Part shown: piece by piece, positions 8,051-16,533 of the stretch
How the letters are laid out: each line of letters begins with the position of its first letter
Numbering within the stretch: the first letter of the stretch is position 1
Source: Marixanthomonas sp. SCSIO 43207
GTDB lineage: Bacteria > Bacteroidota > Bacteroidia > Flavobacteriales > Flavobacteriaceae
Length of the DNA: 64,000 nucleotides
Reading direction: 5' to 3'
Assembly: GCF_019904255.1 (NCBI RefSeq)
Contig: NZ_CP063203.1
Coordinates: forward strand, 2,674,501-2,738,500
The notes under the pieces: model-generated
Database searches by the model: none
The model's input: the letters and a program-made list of their open reading frames with translations, nothing else
What the model was told of the DNA's origin: nothing
Program-made: the position numbers and the translations under genes

Positions 8051-8737
8051 ATGAATTCAGAAACAGAACAAATTGAAACAACAGTTAACATTAAAGAAGT
8101 ACTTAATTGGAGATACACCACTAAAGCTTTTGATACTTCAAAAAAGATTTCTGCAGAAAATGTAGAAAACATAAAAGCTTTATTACAATTAAGCCCATCA
8201 TCAATCAACTCGCAACCTTGGCATTTCATTATTGCTGAAACGGAAGAAGGTAAAAAAAGATTGGCCAAAGGAACGGAGGGATTTTTCAGTTTTAATGAGC
8301 CTAAAGTTACCGGAGCGTCTCACGTAGTATTATTTTGTTCAAAAACTGAAATAGATGAAACGTTTTTAAATGATATAAATGAAAAAGAAGACCAAGACGG
8401 TCGCTACGCAAAAGAAGAGTTTAAAGAGCAAAGTTTAGGCGCAAAAAATCTTTTTACCAACATTCACAAATATGATCTTAAAGATGCACAACACTGGATG
8501 GAAAAACAAGTTTACTTAAATATAGGTAACTTTTTACTGGGAGTTGCAGCTTTAGGTATAGATGCGGTACCTATGGAAGGTATTGATATGAAAGCCCTAG
8601 ATGAAGAGTTTGGGCTACGTGAAAAAGGTTACACGGCATTAGTTATGGTTGGTTTAGGTTATAGAGCCGAAGACGATTTTAACGCTACTTTACCAAAGTC
8701 TAGATTAACCGAAGAAGAAATATTTACCATCATATAA
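8051..8737 (+). CDS. nfsB: NfsB-type oxygen-insensitive NAD(P)H nitroreductase
   Basis: FMN-dependent nitroreductase of 228 residues. The FMN-binding start RYTTKAFD (about 21-28), the SPSSINSQPWHFII segment (about 54-67), the central KDAQHWMEKQVYLNIGNFLLGVAALGIDAVP and the GLREKGYTALVMVGLGYR ending are characteristic. The family reduces nitroaromatics and quinones with NAD(P)H, two electrons at a time, in the cytoplasm. It leads an operon with the cupin lipoprotein (13-base gap) and an SDR. It is divergent from an HxlR regulator with operator-like repeats. A shorter paralogue is at 38965-39600. Confidence 0.88.
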   Translation: MNSETEQIETTVNIKEVLNWRYTTKAFDTSKKISAENVENIKALLQLSPSSINSQPWHFIIAETEEGKKRLAKGTEGFFSFNEPKVTGASHVVLFCSKTEIDETFLNDINEKEDQDGRYAKEEFKEQSLGAKNLFTNIHKYDLKDAQHWMEKQVYLNIGNFLLGVAALGIDAVPMEGIDMKALDEEFGLREKGYTALVMVGLGYRAEDDFNATLPKSRLTEEEIFTII

Positions 8738-8749
8738 AAACCAGAAACT

Positions 8750-9613
8750 ATGATTTCTATTAGAACGTATGCCATTATTTTTAGTGTTATTTTTTTATTT
8801 TTTTCCTGCAAGAAAGAAACAAAAAGCACAGAAGTAACAACTAATCCGGTTATAGATAGTATCACCAATCCTACAAACAGAGTAATTTTAAGTTCTGAAA
8901 TTAATTGGCAAAAACTCAATCCGGCAAGAGGTGATCAAAGTCCGCAAGCAGGAACCATTTGGGGTGATCGAAACGGAACTGAAGCAACCGGATTTCTTGC
9001 AAAATTTGCAGATGGTTTTTCATCTCCTCCACATATCCATAATGTAACATACCGTGCTGTAGTGATTGAAGGATTAATACATAATGATGACCCTGATGCA
9101 GAAAGTATGTGGATGAAACCAGGTAGTTTTTGGACACAACCACAAGGTGAATCACATATTACGGCATCTAAGGGTGAAAGCATCGCTTTGGTAGAAATAG
9201 ATCACGGTCCCTATTTAGTCAAACCCATTGATGAAGCATTTGATAATGGTGAGAGACCTATAAACATAGATGTTTCAAATGTGGTTTGGCAAAATATGGA
9301 AACTTCAAACCTTGTAGATAAAACAAGTAATGCTGAAGTTTCGTTTTTATGGCAAAGTGAAAAAGCCAGTGGGTATTTTGTAAAATTTCCGAAAGGTTAT
9401 AACGCTAAAATAGTAAGTGATGGTTCGGTTTTTCATTCAGTTGTTATTCAAGGTGAATTGCAATATATACTTCCGCAAAACGGAGATAAAAAAACACTTG
9501 ATCAAGGTAGCTATTTTGGCGCAACCGCTAAAGCCGTTCACAACCTTTCAACTATTTCAGATAATGAGGTGATACTTTATATAAGAACTAACGGAAACTT
9601 TCAAATTTTGTAA
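8750..9613 (+). CDS. DUF4437 double-cupin lipoprotein
   Basis: Protein of 287 residues with a lipoprotein signal (hydrophobic stretch then FFSCKK; lipidation at the cysteine about residue 20). Two cupin-like halves follow. The first has [16 protein letters not shown] and [12 protein letters not shown] (metal-binding histidines). The second is weaker, with [18 protein letters not shown] and [10 protein letters not shown]. This matches DUF4437, a cupin family of unknown substrate. It lies between nfsB and an SDR in what looks like one operon, so a role in detoxifying reactive organics at the cell envelope is possible but not shown. Confidence 0.8.
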   Translation: MISIRTYAIIFSVIFLFFSCKKETKSTEVTTNPVIDSITNPTNRVILSSEINWQKLNPARGDQSPQAGTIWGDRNGTEATGFLAKFADGFSSPPHIHNVTYRAVVIEGLIHNDDPDAESMWMKPGSFWTQPQGESHITASKGESIALVEIDHGPYLVKPIDEAFDNGERPINIDVSNVVWQNMETSNLVDKTSNAEVSFLWQSEKASGYFVKFPKGYNAKIVSDGSVFHSVVIQGELQYILPQNGDKKTLDQGSYFGATAKAVHNLSTISDNEVILYIRTNGNFQIL

Positions 9614-9615
9614 GT

Positions 9616-10413
9616 ATGAAAACCATTTTAATTACCGGAAGCACTGATGGTATTGGTAAGTTGACCGCTATAAAATTGGCCAAGAAGGGTCATCAAGTTC
9701 TTTTACACGGAAGGAATGAAAAAAAACTTCGGCAAACAATTAATGAAATAAAAGAGCTTAGTGGAAATGACACTATTTTTGGGGTTATTTCAGATTTTTC
9801 AGATTTCAAAAGTATTGAAACCATGATACAGGAGATAAAGACCAACTACCAAAAAATTGATATTCTTATTAATAATGCCGGAGTTTACACTAGTAGAATT
9901 CAAAAAAATGAGCAAAATCTGGATATGCGTTTTGCTGTTAACTACTTTGCGCCCTATGTACTTACAGAAAATTTACTTCCTCTCTTAAAGCAAAGTGATG
10001 CTCCTAGAGTGATTAATTTAAGTTCGGCAGCGCAAGCTACGGTTTCAATACCTGCGTTAAAAGGAAACAAAAACGTAACTGAATCTAATGCCTATGCACA
10101 AAGCAAGTTAGCACTTACCATGTGGAGTTTTGTATTTGCCAAAAAACATCCAGAGATAAACACGATTGCTGTAAATCCAGGTTCGTTGTTAAATACAAAA
10201 ATGGCTAATGAAGCATTTGATAACCATTGGTCACCGGCAGATAAAGGTGCAACTATTTTATATGAACTAACACTTTCTAATGCGTTTGCTGAAAGTAACG
10301 GTAAGTATTTTGATAACGATAAAGGTGATTTTAATAAAGCACATGATGATGCTTATAACACAGAAAAAGTTGCTACACTTATTGACGTTACAAAAAACAT
10401 TTTAAGTGTTTAA
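9616..10413 (+). CDS. SDR family oxidoreductase
   Basis: Short-chain dehydrogenase of 265 residues. The Rossmann cofactor motif TGSTDGIGK (about 7-15) is followed by LHGRNEKKL, which suggests NADP(H) preference because of the arginine. NNAG is at about residue 90, SSAA supplies the catalytic serine region, and the catalytic YAQSK (Y and K) is at about 155-159. It starts 2 bases after the cupin gene stop, so it is the third gene of the nfsB operon. The sequence is closest in style to retinol dehydrogenase-like SDRs, which reduce aldehydes and ketones. Substrate unknown. Confidence 0.85.
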   Translation: MKTILITGSTDGIGKLTAIKLAKKGHQVLLHGRNEKKLRQTINEIKELSGNDTIFGVISDFSDFKSIETMIQEIKTNYQKIDILINNAGVYTSRIQKNEQNLDMRFAVNYFAPYVLTENLLPLLKQSDAPRVINLSSAAQATVSIPALKGNKNVTESNAYAQSKLALTMWSFVFAKKHPEINTIAVNPGSLLNTKMANEAFDNHWSPADKGATILYELTLSNAFAESNGKYFDNDKGDFNKAHDDAYNTEKVATLIDVTKNILSV

Positions 10414-10451
10414 ACAACTTTTTCTAGTCCAAGAATTCTTACAAACTATTA

Positions 10452-10874
10452 TTACTTGGCTCTAATAAAATTATAAACGCCTTTACCTTCTGCAACGAGT
10501 ATCTCTTCTTGAAAAGCTTTCATTTTGGTAACCATAATACGGTTTCCCATTCGTACTAGTTTGCCTTCAAAAATCAAATCTTTCCCTTCTGCAAAACGTA
10601 AGTAATCAATACGCAAATCGATTGTAGCGAGTTTATCTTCGGGTGATTTAAAGTTTGCAATACCTATAGCACCTCCCACCGAGTCCATAATGGTTGCCAT
10701 AACTCCACCGTGCCATCGATTGGTGCGAATATCACCTACCAAGTCTTCTCGAAATGGAACCTTTACACGTATAAACTCTTTTTCAATACGGTCTACTTTT
10801 AGCCCAAAATATTTATGGATGGGAATCTCTTCTTCGGCTAGGCGAATTAACCGTTTTTTTGTTTCTTCATTCAT
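10452..10874 (-). CDS. PaaI-type hotdog thioesterase
   Basis: Protein of 140 residues with the hotdog fold signature NRWHGGVMATIMDSVGGAIGI (catalytic region HGG...D...GG at about 53-70) and DLRIDYLRFAEGKDLIFEGKLVRMG. Members hydrolyse acyl- or phenylacyl-CoA thioesters. It is last in a leftward operon with a peroxiredoxin-like protein (9-base gap) and a second MdaB enzyme. Substrate cannot be read. Confidence 0.82.
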   Translation of the reverse strand: MNEETKKRLIRLAEEEIPIHKYFGLKVDRIEKEFIRVKVPFREDLVGDIRTNRWHGGVMATIMDSVGGAIGIANFKSPEDKLATIDLRIDYLRFAEGKDLIFEGKLVRMGNRIMVTKMKAFQEEILVAEGKGVYNFIRAK

Positions 10875-10883
10875 ATTTTAAAA

Positions 10884-11402
10884 TTACAACATTTCTCCGC
10901 GTGCAGGATAATCTTCAGAAACAATAAAATCAATTGCTTTTACAAAAGATGGTAAGTAAGGTCTTCCCCAAGGATTACTATTAATGGCGCTGTAATAAAT
11001 TTGGTTTGTAGAGTCAATAAGAAATAAACCCGGCTCACTAAATACATCTGGTTCGCCATCTTTTACTCCTTTACTAAGGTATAGTGCCCAGTTGCGCGCT
11101 GTTTCTTCGTCTAACTCGTAACCCAAATCGAGATTTGAAAGTTCCCACTTTTGGCGAGAAAGCCTTGCTCTTTTTTCTGAGTCCATACTTACAGCTACCA
11201 CTTGTACGCCTCGTTCCTTAAAATCTGGTTGTAAATCTTGTAATTGTTGTAAGTACTTTTTACATATTGGACAATGCAATCCTCTATAAAAAACCACTAA
11301 GGTAAAGTTTTTGGGATTTTGCTCAGTAAGAGAAAACTGGTCTCCGTTTACTAAATTAAATTTTAGGTCTGGTGCTGTCTGTTTTGGTGTTGGTCTTTTC
11401 AT
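10884..11402 (-). CDS. peroxiredoxin-like protein (AhpC/TSA family)
   Basis: Thioredoxin-fold protein of 172 residues. It has APDLKFNLVNGDQFSL, then VVFYRGLHCPICKKYLQQLQDL with a CPIC pair at about residues 44-47, and later GVQVVAVSMDSE. This is the peroxiredoxin-like layout, with the peroxidatic cysteine in a PxxxxC-like context replaced by the CxxC arrangement of thiol-disulfide proteins. It probably reduces peroxides or organic hydroperoxides. Its ATG overlaps the stop of the upstream MdaB gene by 4 bases (11399-11402), so translation is coupled. Confidence 0.82.
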   Translation of the reverse strand: MKRPTPKQTAPDLKFNLVNGDQFSLTEQNPKNFTLVVFYRGLHCPICKKYLQQLQDLQPDFKERGVQVVAVSMDSEKRARLSRQKWELSNLDLGYELDEETARNWALYLSKGVKDGEPDVFSEPGLFLIDSTNQIYYSAINSNPWGRPYLPSFVKAIDFIVSEDYPARGEML

Positions 11403-11992
11403 AGCGTAATAAAGTTATTTCTTAAATGTGTATCAAATCGTTTAAAATCTGTTTCAATTTCAGGATTTTTCATAACATCATAAGCCATAAATGTTGGCAT
11501 AGGTTCAAATCCAAACCACTTAAAGTTAAGATGCATTGGTTTGAGTAAATCATCTTCACTCATACCTCCAAAAAATGACTCCTCAGGGTTATTGAAAGCC
11601 TCTTTAGGAGCGTTTGCAGTAACTGACATCATATATTTTCCTTTCAGCTTTCCTCCTAAACCATAATTTTTTTTGGGAGAACTACTACTTCTACCATCTC
11701 CATCAGACATTTCGCCCATCATTCCTTGTGTAAATACTTGGTCTATATATTTTTTGAATGACCAGCTCTGCCCCATCCAGTTGATAGGTGTTTGAAAGAA
11801 GACTACATCTGCCCATTTCCATTTTTCTATTTCTTCTTCAACATTGTACGTTTCATCTTCGGTTTTTATGGTTTTTACGTTATAACCATTATCCTTAAAA
11901 AAAGTTTCAGCTTTTTCTGTAAAGCTTGCATTTAGCTTTCCTTGAGCAAAAGGATATTCTTGATGCCCATTAATTATAAATACGTTTTTCAT
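11399..11992 (-). CDS. second MdaB-type NAD(P)H oxidoreductase
   Basis: Flavodoxin-fold quinone reductase of 197 residues. It opens with MKNVFIINGHQEYPFAQGK, then ADVVFFQTPINWMGQSWSFKKYID and NYGLGGKLKGKYMMSVTANAPKEAF, aligning over its length with the product of 5977-6567 but clearly diverged. It leads a leftward operon with the peroxiredoxin-like and thioesterase genes. It is divergent from the HxlR regulator at 12096; a perfect palindrome sits in its promoter (12025-12036). Confidence 0.85.
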   Translation of the reverse strand: MKNVFIINGHQEYPFAQGKLNASFTEKAETFFKDNGYNVKTIKTEDETYNVEEEIEKWKWADVVFFQTPINWMGQSWSFKKYIDQVFTQGMMGEMSDGDGRSSSSPKKNYGLGGKLKGKYMMSVTANAPKEAFNNPEESFFGGMSEDDLLKPMHLNFKWFGFEPMPTFMAYDVMKNPEIETDFKRFDTHLRNNFITL

Positions 11993-12004
11993 TTTATATT
12001 TTAT

Positions 12005-12036
12005 TATATTTGTTTCAAAAATAAACTATTAATAGT
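12005..12036. promoter_or_regulatory. divergent mdaB/hxlR promoter with palindrome
   Basis: A perfect 12-bp palindrome ACTATTAATAGT at 12025-12036 lies just upstream of the leftward -7 box (CAAAAATA on plus, 12016-12023). A rightward TATATTTG is at 12005-12012. The ACTAT core resembles the repeats before the other HxlR gene, so this is a candidate HxlR operator. Confidence 0.55.
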
Positions 12037-12095
12037 ATATAAACGAAACTAATTAAGGAAACACTAACAAATTTGTGGTAACCAAAAAGTAACTA

Positions 12096-12491
12096 ATGGC
12101 TAGAAAGTATATAAATAATCCAAACGCTTGTACACTTGTACATACCATGAATATCATAGGTAATAAATGGAAACCTATTATTATTTACCTATTATCTAAT
12201 GGTGCAATGCGCTTTGGAAAGTTAAATACATTAATACCAAGTATTTCAAAAAAAGTATTAACAGATCAACTTAAAGAAATGGAAAGTGATGGTTTGCTAC
12301 TTAGAAAATCATTTGCTGAAACACCTCCAAGAGTTGAATATTCATTAACTGAAAAATCTATTGGTCTGCTACCTGTTTTAAAACTTTTAAGCGGATGGGC
12401 CGAAACGTACTATCCTGAAATAACTTTTGAACAGTGTAGAATTATTGAAAAAAATAATACTATCAAGGTTGAACAACCTACTTCAGAATAA
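12096..12491 (+). CDS. HxlR family winged-helix regulator
   Basis: Protein of 131 residues with NACTLVHTMNIIGNKWKPIIIYLL (single N-terminal cysteine at about residue 10, GNKWK motif), MRFGKLNTLIPSISKKVLTDQLKEME, the wing FAETPPRVEYSLTEKS and LLPVLKLLSGWAE. The lone N-terminal cysteine is the position used for redox sensing in YodB-type members. It is divergent from the mdaB-peroxiredoxin-thioesterase operon and is presumably its repressor. The stop codon runs into a short hairpin (ATAGTAAG/CTTACTAT, 12491-12510) that has no T tract. Confidence 0.87.
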   Translation: MARKYINNPNACTLVHTMNIIGNKWKPIIIYLLSNGAMRFGKLNTLIPSISKKVLTDQLKEMESDGLLLRKSFAETPPRVEYSLTEKSIGLLPVLKLLSGWAETYYPEITFEQCRIIEKNNTIKVEQPTSE

Positions 12492-12510
12492 TAGTAAGCT
12501 ACCTTACTAT

Positions 12511-12801
12511 AAAATGAATTCAACCTTTTTCCGCACCAAAAAGTATACACCTTATACCAAAATGTTTACGTAAACTATCTACTACCCTCTGTAATTTTGC
12601 ATTAGAATTTGTAATACAATAAAATATTGAAAGATGTAAAAGTAGGTTGTGTTGTATTAACACCTCCAAAATAAAGTCATATTTAAGGCTTGGTTGAAGA
12701 GAAATAACCTATTTATTACGAGCGTAATCAATACATCTTGGTTACAAAATTTGCGTTTAATAATGCAAATTATAATTCAATGAGATGTAAGAAATATAAT
12801 A
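12511..12801. other. intergenic region upstream of hydrolase gene
   Basis: About 290 AT-rich bases between the HxlR gene's hairpin and the metallo-hydrolase gene. No ORF, repeat or convincing TAnnTTTG box was found. Confidence 0.4.
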
Positions 12802-13938
12802 ATGAAAAAACTATTTAAACTATTAAAAAAGGTGCTACTAGGAATAGGAATTTTAATTGGACTACTTGTTATCGTGGGATTTGTTTTTGTTAATACGAGT
12901 CCGCAATTTGGTGGAAAAGCAACAACAGAACAAAAAGAAAAGTTTTCTAAATCAAAAAACTATGTTGATGGCAAGTTTGTGAATTTGGGTAATGTATCTA
13001 CCAATATGAGCGCCAAAAACATGATTAAAGCCATTGGCGGAATGTTTAAAACTATTCCTAATGCAAAACCTAATAATCCAATTGATGTTACAAGCGTAGA
13101 CGCTACATCACTGGCTAATTATAATTCGAAAACGAGAATTATATGGTTTGGCCATTCTACATTTTTACTACAAATAAATGGAAAAAACATTTTAATAGAC
13201 CCTATGTTTAGTGACGTGCCTGCTCCTCATCCGTTATTGGGTTCTAAGCGATTTAACGAAGACAAACCTATTACTATTGAACAATTACCACATATTGATG
13301 CCGTATTAATTTCACACGATCATTATGATCATTTAGATTATGAATCAATTAAAAAATTAAAGGAGAAAGTATCAACCTTTTATGTACCATTGGGCTTGGG
13401 CAATCATTTGATAGAATGGAATGTTGCAAAAGAACAAATTATAGAGTTGGATTGGTGGGAAAAAGCTTCTTTTCAAGATTTGACTTTTACTAGCGCTCCT
13501 GCTCAACATTTTTCAGGAAGAGGATTGACAGATAGAGACGCTACTTTGTGGTGTTCCTGGGTAGTACAATCTGATAATGAAAATATTTTTTTCAGTGGTG
13601 ATAGCGGATATGGCCCGCATTTTAAAACAATAGCCGAAAAATTTGGCGGTTTTGATTTTGCAATGATTGAATGTGGTCAATATAATGAGTTATGGTCTGA
13701 AATTCACATGTTTCCTGAACAAACCGCGCAAGCTGGTATTGATTTAAACGCAAAAGTAATTATGCCAATTCATTGGGGAGCTTTCAAACTGGCACAACAC
13801 TCGTGGACAGATCCTATAGAGCGAGTTTCAAAAAAGGCTATCGAATTAAATATTGAAATGGTCGCTCCAAAAATAGGTGAAGCATTACTTATTTCTGAAA
13901 CAAATGAGATTACCAAAAACTGGTGGAAAAACTATTAA
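12802..13938 (+). CDS. membrane-anchored MBL-fold metal-dependent hydrolase
   Basis: Protein of 378 residues with one N-terminal membrane anchor (hydrophobic run at about 13-33) and a metallo-beta-lactamase domain of the UlaG/NAPE-PLD type. Metal ligands are visible in IWFGHSTFLLQING (about 113-126), SHDHYDHLD (the HxHxDH motif at about 171-179), PAQHFSGRG (about 233), FSGDSGYG (about 262) and MPIHWGAF (about 320). Family members hydrolyse lactones or phosphodiesters, including N-acyl phosphatidylethanolamine in the NAPE-PLD branch. The next gene, an AraC regulator, begins near its stop. Substrate is not known. Confidence 0.82.
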   Translation: MKKLFKLLKKVLLGIGILIGLLVIVGFVFVNTSPQFGGKATTEQKEKFSKSKNYVDGKFVNLGNVSTNMSAKNMIKAIGGMFKTIPNAKPNNPIDVTSVDATSLANYNSKTRIIWFGHSTFLLQINGKNILIDPMFSDVPAPHPLLGSKRFNEDKPITIEQLPHIDAVLISHDHYDHLDYESIKKLKEKVSTFYVPLGLGNHLIEWNVAKEQIIELDWWEKASFQDLTFTSAPAQHFSGRGLTDRDATLWCSWVVQSDNENIFFSGDSGYGPHFKTIAEKFGGFDFAMIECGQYNELWSEIHMFPEQTAQAGIDLNAKVIMPIHWGAFKLAQHSWTDPIERVSKKAIELNIEMVAPKIGEALLISETNEITKNWWKNY

Positions 13939-13967
13939 AATTTCCTATTTTTATAACACCTAGCACC

Positions 13968-14900
13968 ATGCAAATGCCAGAATATAATTTTAAAACTATA
14001 CGTGATTTTCATAAGTATTTTGAACTTGCAGAACCTGAAAATCCCTTATTCAGTATTGCTCAAAATATCAATACAAAAAGCGACACTATGTGTTCTCTTT
14101 CACAGAAGAACGAGACAATTAGTGTTACCAATAATTTTTACTCAATTAGTATAAAAAATATTACTTCTGGTGAGATTATATATGGTCGCACCAAATATGA
14201 CTGCAGCAAAGGATCTATGTTGTTTATGGCTCCCAATCAAACTTTGTCATTTAGTAATTTGGTCGTGAGTTCAGAGAGTTTTCATCTTGCTTTTCATAAA
14301 GATTACTTAAACGGAAGCGCCTTATTTGATAAAATTAAACAATACAATTTTTTCAATTATCAAGTAAATGAAGCACTTCATCTATCGCCAAAAGAAGAAG
14401 AATTGGTTAAGTCTATTTTTAAAAGTATTCAAACAGAGTATACTAACAATCAAGATGAATTCAGTAAAGAAATTATCCTTTCACATTTGGAAACTTTATT
14501 GAAATATGCTGATAGGTTTTACAAAAGACAATTTTTAAACAGAAAAGAAATTAACCAAGCTTTATTCACTCGGTTTAAAAACACGCTTGAAGTTTATTAC
14601 AGTGAAAATAAACTTTCTGAAAATGGTATTCCTTCTGTAGAATGGCTTGCCAATCAACTCAATGTAAGCCACAGGTATATGAGTGATTCTATTAAAGCTG
14701 AAACTGGAAAAACGGCAGTAGATCAAATTAATTTATTTCTTGTAGAACAGGCAAAACATTTGTTGTTAATTCCTCACGTTTCTATTTCAGAAACTGCTTA
14801 TAAATTAGGTTTTGAATATCCTCAGTATTTTTCTAGGATATTTAAGAAGAAAGTTGGCGTAAGCCCAAAACAATATATAGAAAATATTTCTCAAAATTGA
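13968..14900 (+). CDS. AraC family transcriptional regulator
   Basis: Protein of about 310 residues with a C-terminal double HTH (about residues 215-305): PSVEWLANQLNVSHRYMSDSI, then HVSISETAYKLGFEYPQYFSRIFKKKVGVSPKQY, shown here in parts. The N-terminal sensor is cupin-like (GSMLFMAPNQTLSFSNL, FHLAFHKDYL). The frame is also open from an ATG at 13923, which would overlap the hydrolase gene by 16 bases; the ATG at 13968 is preferred because of MPEYNFKTIRDFHKYF, the usual start of this family in Flavobacteria. It may regulate the upstream hydrolase, a common pairing. Confidence 0.83.
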   Translation: MQMPEYNFKTIRDFHKYFELAEPENPLFSIAQNINTKSDTMCSLSQKNETISVTNNFYSISIKNITSGEIIYGRTKYDCSKGSMLFMAPNQTLSFSNLVVSSESFHLAFHKDYLNGSALFDKIKQYNFFNYQVNEALHLSPKEEELVKSIFKSIQTEYTNNQDEFSKEIILSHLETLLKYADRFYKRQFLNRKEINQALFTRFKNTLEVYYSENKLSENGIPSVEWLANQLNVSHRYMSDSIKAETGKTAVDQINLFLVEQAKHLLLIPHVSISETAYKLGFEYPQYFSRIFKKKVGVSPKQYIENISQN

Positions 14901-14943
14901 GTGTAACATTTTGAAGTATGAGTCGTCTATTGTTAAAACCCCT

Positions 14944-15771
14944 ATGCCAAAATACACATATTTTTTAGTCCTACTTTTTACCTTACACATTAATGCTCAA
15001 TCAAATAAAATAGAGGTTTTATCATTAGGTTCGTTTCATTTTAATTTTCCGAATAACGATTTTGTTCAAGTTGAATCTTCCAATCAAATTGATGTTTTAA
15101 AACCGAAGTATCAAGATGAGATAAAATTGATTGTAAAGAAGATTGAAAAATTTAATCCTACAAAAATTATAATTGAGTGCAAGTCATCAAAACAACGTGT
15201 TATAGATTCTCTTTTCACTTCATATTTACAAGGCAAGCATACATTGAGTAGAGATGAACATGAGCAAATAGGCTTTAGACTTGCAAAAAACTTAGGAATT
15301 AAAAAATTATACTGCGTTGATGAGTGGGGCGAATTTAATGAACAAGTTAATCAAGTGATATCGGGTAAGGATTCTTTAGGATTTAAAAAGTTTGATGCTT
15401 TTTATAAACAAAACCACGAAGCAGATTTAAAACACACACCAACTCACGTCTATAAAGATCGAGGCATTTTAGCCGAGCTTATTGCTCTAAATAAGCCTGA
15501 AAACATCAAAAAAAGTCTGGGTAATTACCTGATTGGCCCTTTTAAATATGAAGGTAAAGAAGGTGATTTTTTTGGTGTTAATTTTGAAACCGGTCGTTGG
15601 TTTAATAGAAATTTGAAAATTTTCAGAAATATTCAAAGAATTGATTTACAACCAAATGATAAGGTTTTGATTATTTACGGAGTAGGACATATGAATATTC
15701 TTAATATTTTATTTGATAGTTCGCCAGAGTTTGAGCTGGTACATACAAATAAGTATCTAGATAGTAATTAA
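14944..15771 (+). CDS. secreted DUF5694 protein (TraB/ChaN-like fold suspected)
   Basis: The preferred start at 14944 gives MPKYTYFLVLLFTLHINAQ, a good signal peptide; the frame is open from 14911. The mature part begins IEVLSLGSFHFNF, then KIEKFNPTKIIIECKSSKQ and later VLIIYGVGHMNIL. The GSFHF and GxGH histidines with the ECK glutamate match DUF5694 and resemble the metal-binding residues of TraB/PrgY-type or ChaN-type proteins. No experimental function is known to me. It stands after the AraC gene with a 43-base gap, so it could be its target. Confidence 0.75.
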   Translation: MPKYTYFLVLLFTLHINAQSNKIEVLSLGSFHFNFPNNDFVQVESSNQIDVLKPKYQDEIKLIVKKIEKFNPTKIIIECKSSKQRVIDSLFTSYLQGKHTLSRDEHEQIGFRLAKNLGIKKLYCVDEWGEFNEQVNQVISGKDSLGFKKFDAFYKQNHEADLKHTPTHVYKDRGILAELIALNKPENIKKSLGNYLIGPFKYEGKEGDFFGVNFETGRWFNRNLKIFRNIQRIDLQPNDKVLIIYGVGHMNILNILFDSSPEFELVHTNKYLDSN

Positions 15772-15888
15772 TAAGCAAAACCTAATTGTTATCTTTTTAG
15801 TGTATAAATCTGTAGTTTTGAAGTAAGAATTAAAACAGCTTTAAAATTTAATTTATAGCAAATCATAATATTTCAGAAAAAACTCAAA

Positions 15889-16518
15889 ATGAGTATTGAA
15901 AAAGCATATAATAGTTGGGCAACTCAGTATGATACCAATATCAATAAGACAAGAGATTTAGACAAAAAGGCAACTATAAAAACACTGCAACGTTTTGAAT
16001 TTTCACACGTTATTGAACTAGGTTGCGGAACCGGAAAAAACACCGCATTTCTATTAGAAAAAGCTGAACGAGTGATTGGCTTAGACTTTTCAGAAGAAAT
16101 GCTGAAAAAAGCAAAATTAAAATTTAATGATAGTAGGGTAACATTTCAGAAAACAGATTTGACAGCTTCGTGGCAAATTGATGATCAAATTGCAGATTTA
16201 ATTACTTGTAATCTAGTACTTGAGCACATTAAAGATTTAGACACTGTTTTTAATCAAGCTAGCAAAAAATTAAAAAAAGGGGGTTATTTATTTATTAGTG
16301 AACTTCATCCATTTAAACAGTATGCGGGTAGTAAGGCAAAATTTGAAACCGAAGCAGGGATTCAAGAATTAGAAACCTATATTCATCATATTTCAGAATA
16401 CTTAGATACTGCCTTTAATAATAAATTACAACTACTCGAGTTAAAAGAATGGTTTGATGAAGACGCTGAACATGAAATACCACGATTAATAGGACTTGTT
16501 TTTCAAAAACTTAAATAA
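15889..16518 (+). CDS. class I SAM-dependent methyltransferase
   Basis: Protein of 209 residues with motif I VIELGCGTGKNT (about 40-51), post-I VIGLDFSEEML, motif II ADLITCNLVLEHI (about 103-115) and motif III LKKGGYLFISELHP. It belongs to the broad UbiE/Methyltransf_25-type small-molecule group. The opening AYNSWATQYD is common among ubiquinone/menaquinone-type and biotin-synthesis methyltransferases, but the substrate cannot be read. It stands alone and ends 15 bases from a convergent gene. Confidence 0.82.
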   Translation: MSIEKAYNSWATQYDTNINKTRDLDKKATIKTLQRFEFSHVIELGCGTGKNTAFLLEKAERVIGLDFSEEMLKKAKLKFNDSRVTFQKTDLTASWQIDDQIADLITCNLVLEHIKDLDTVFNQASKKLKKGGYLFISELHPFKQYAGSKAKFETEAGIQELETYIHHISEYLDTAFNNKLQLLELKEWFDEDAEHEIPRLIGLVFQKLK

Positions 16519-16533
16519 TAAGCTATTTATTAT

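Noticed and set aside
12491-12510. Terminator of the second HxlR gene
   Set aside because: The 8-bp hairpin has no T tract and partly overlaps the stop; it resembles the operator core instead, so it is not called as a terminator.
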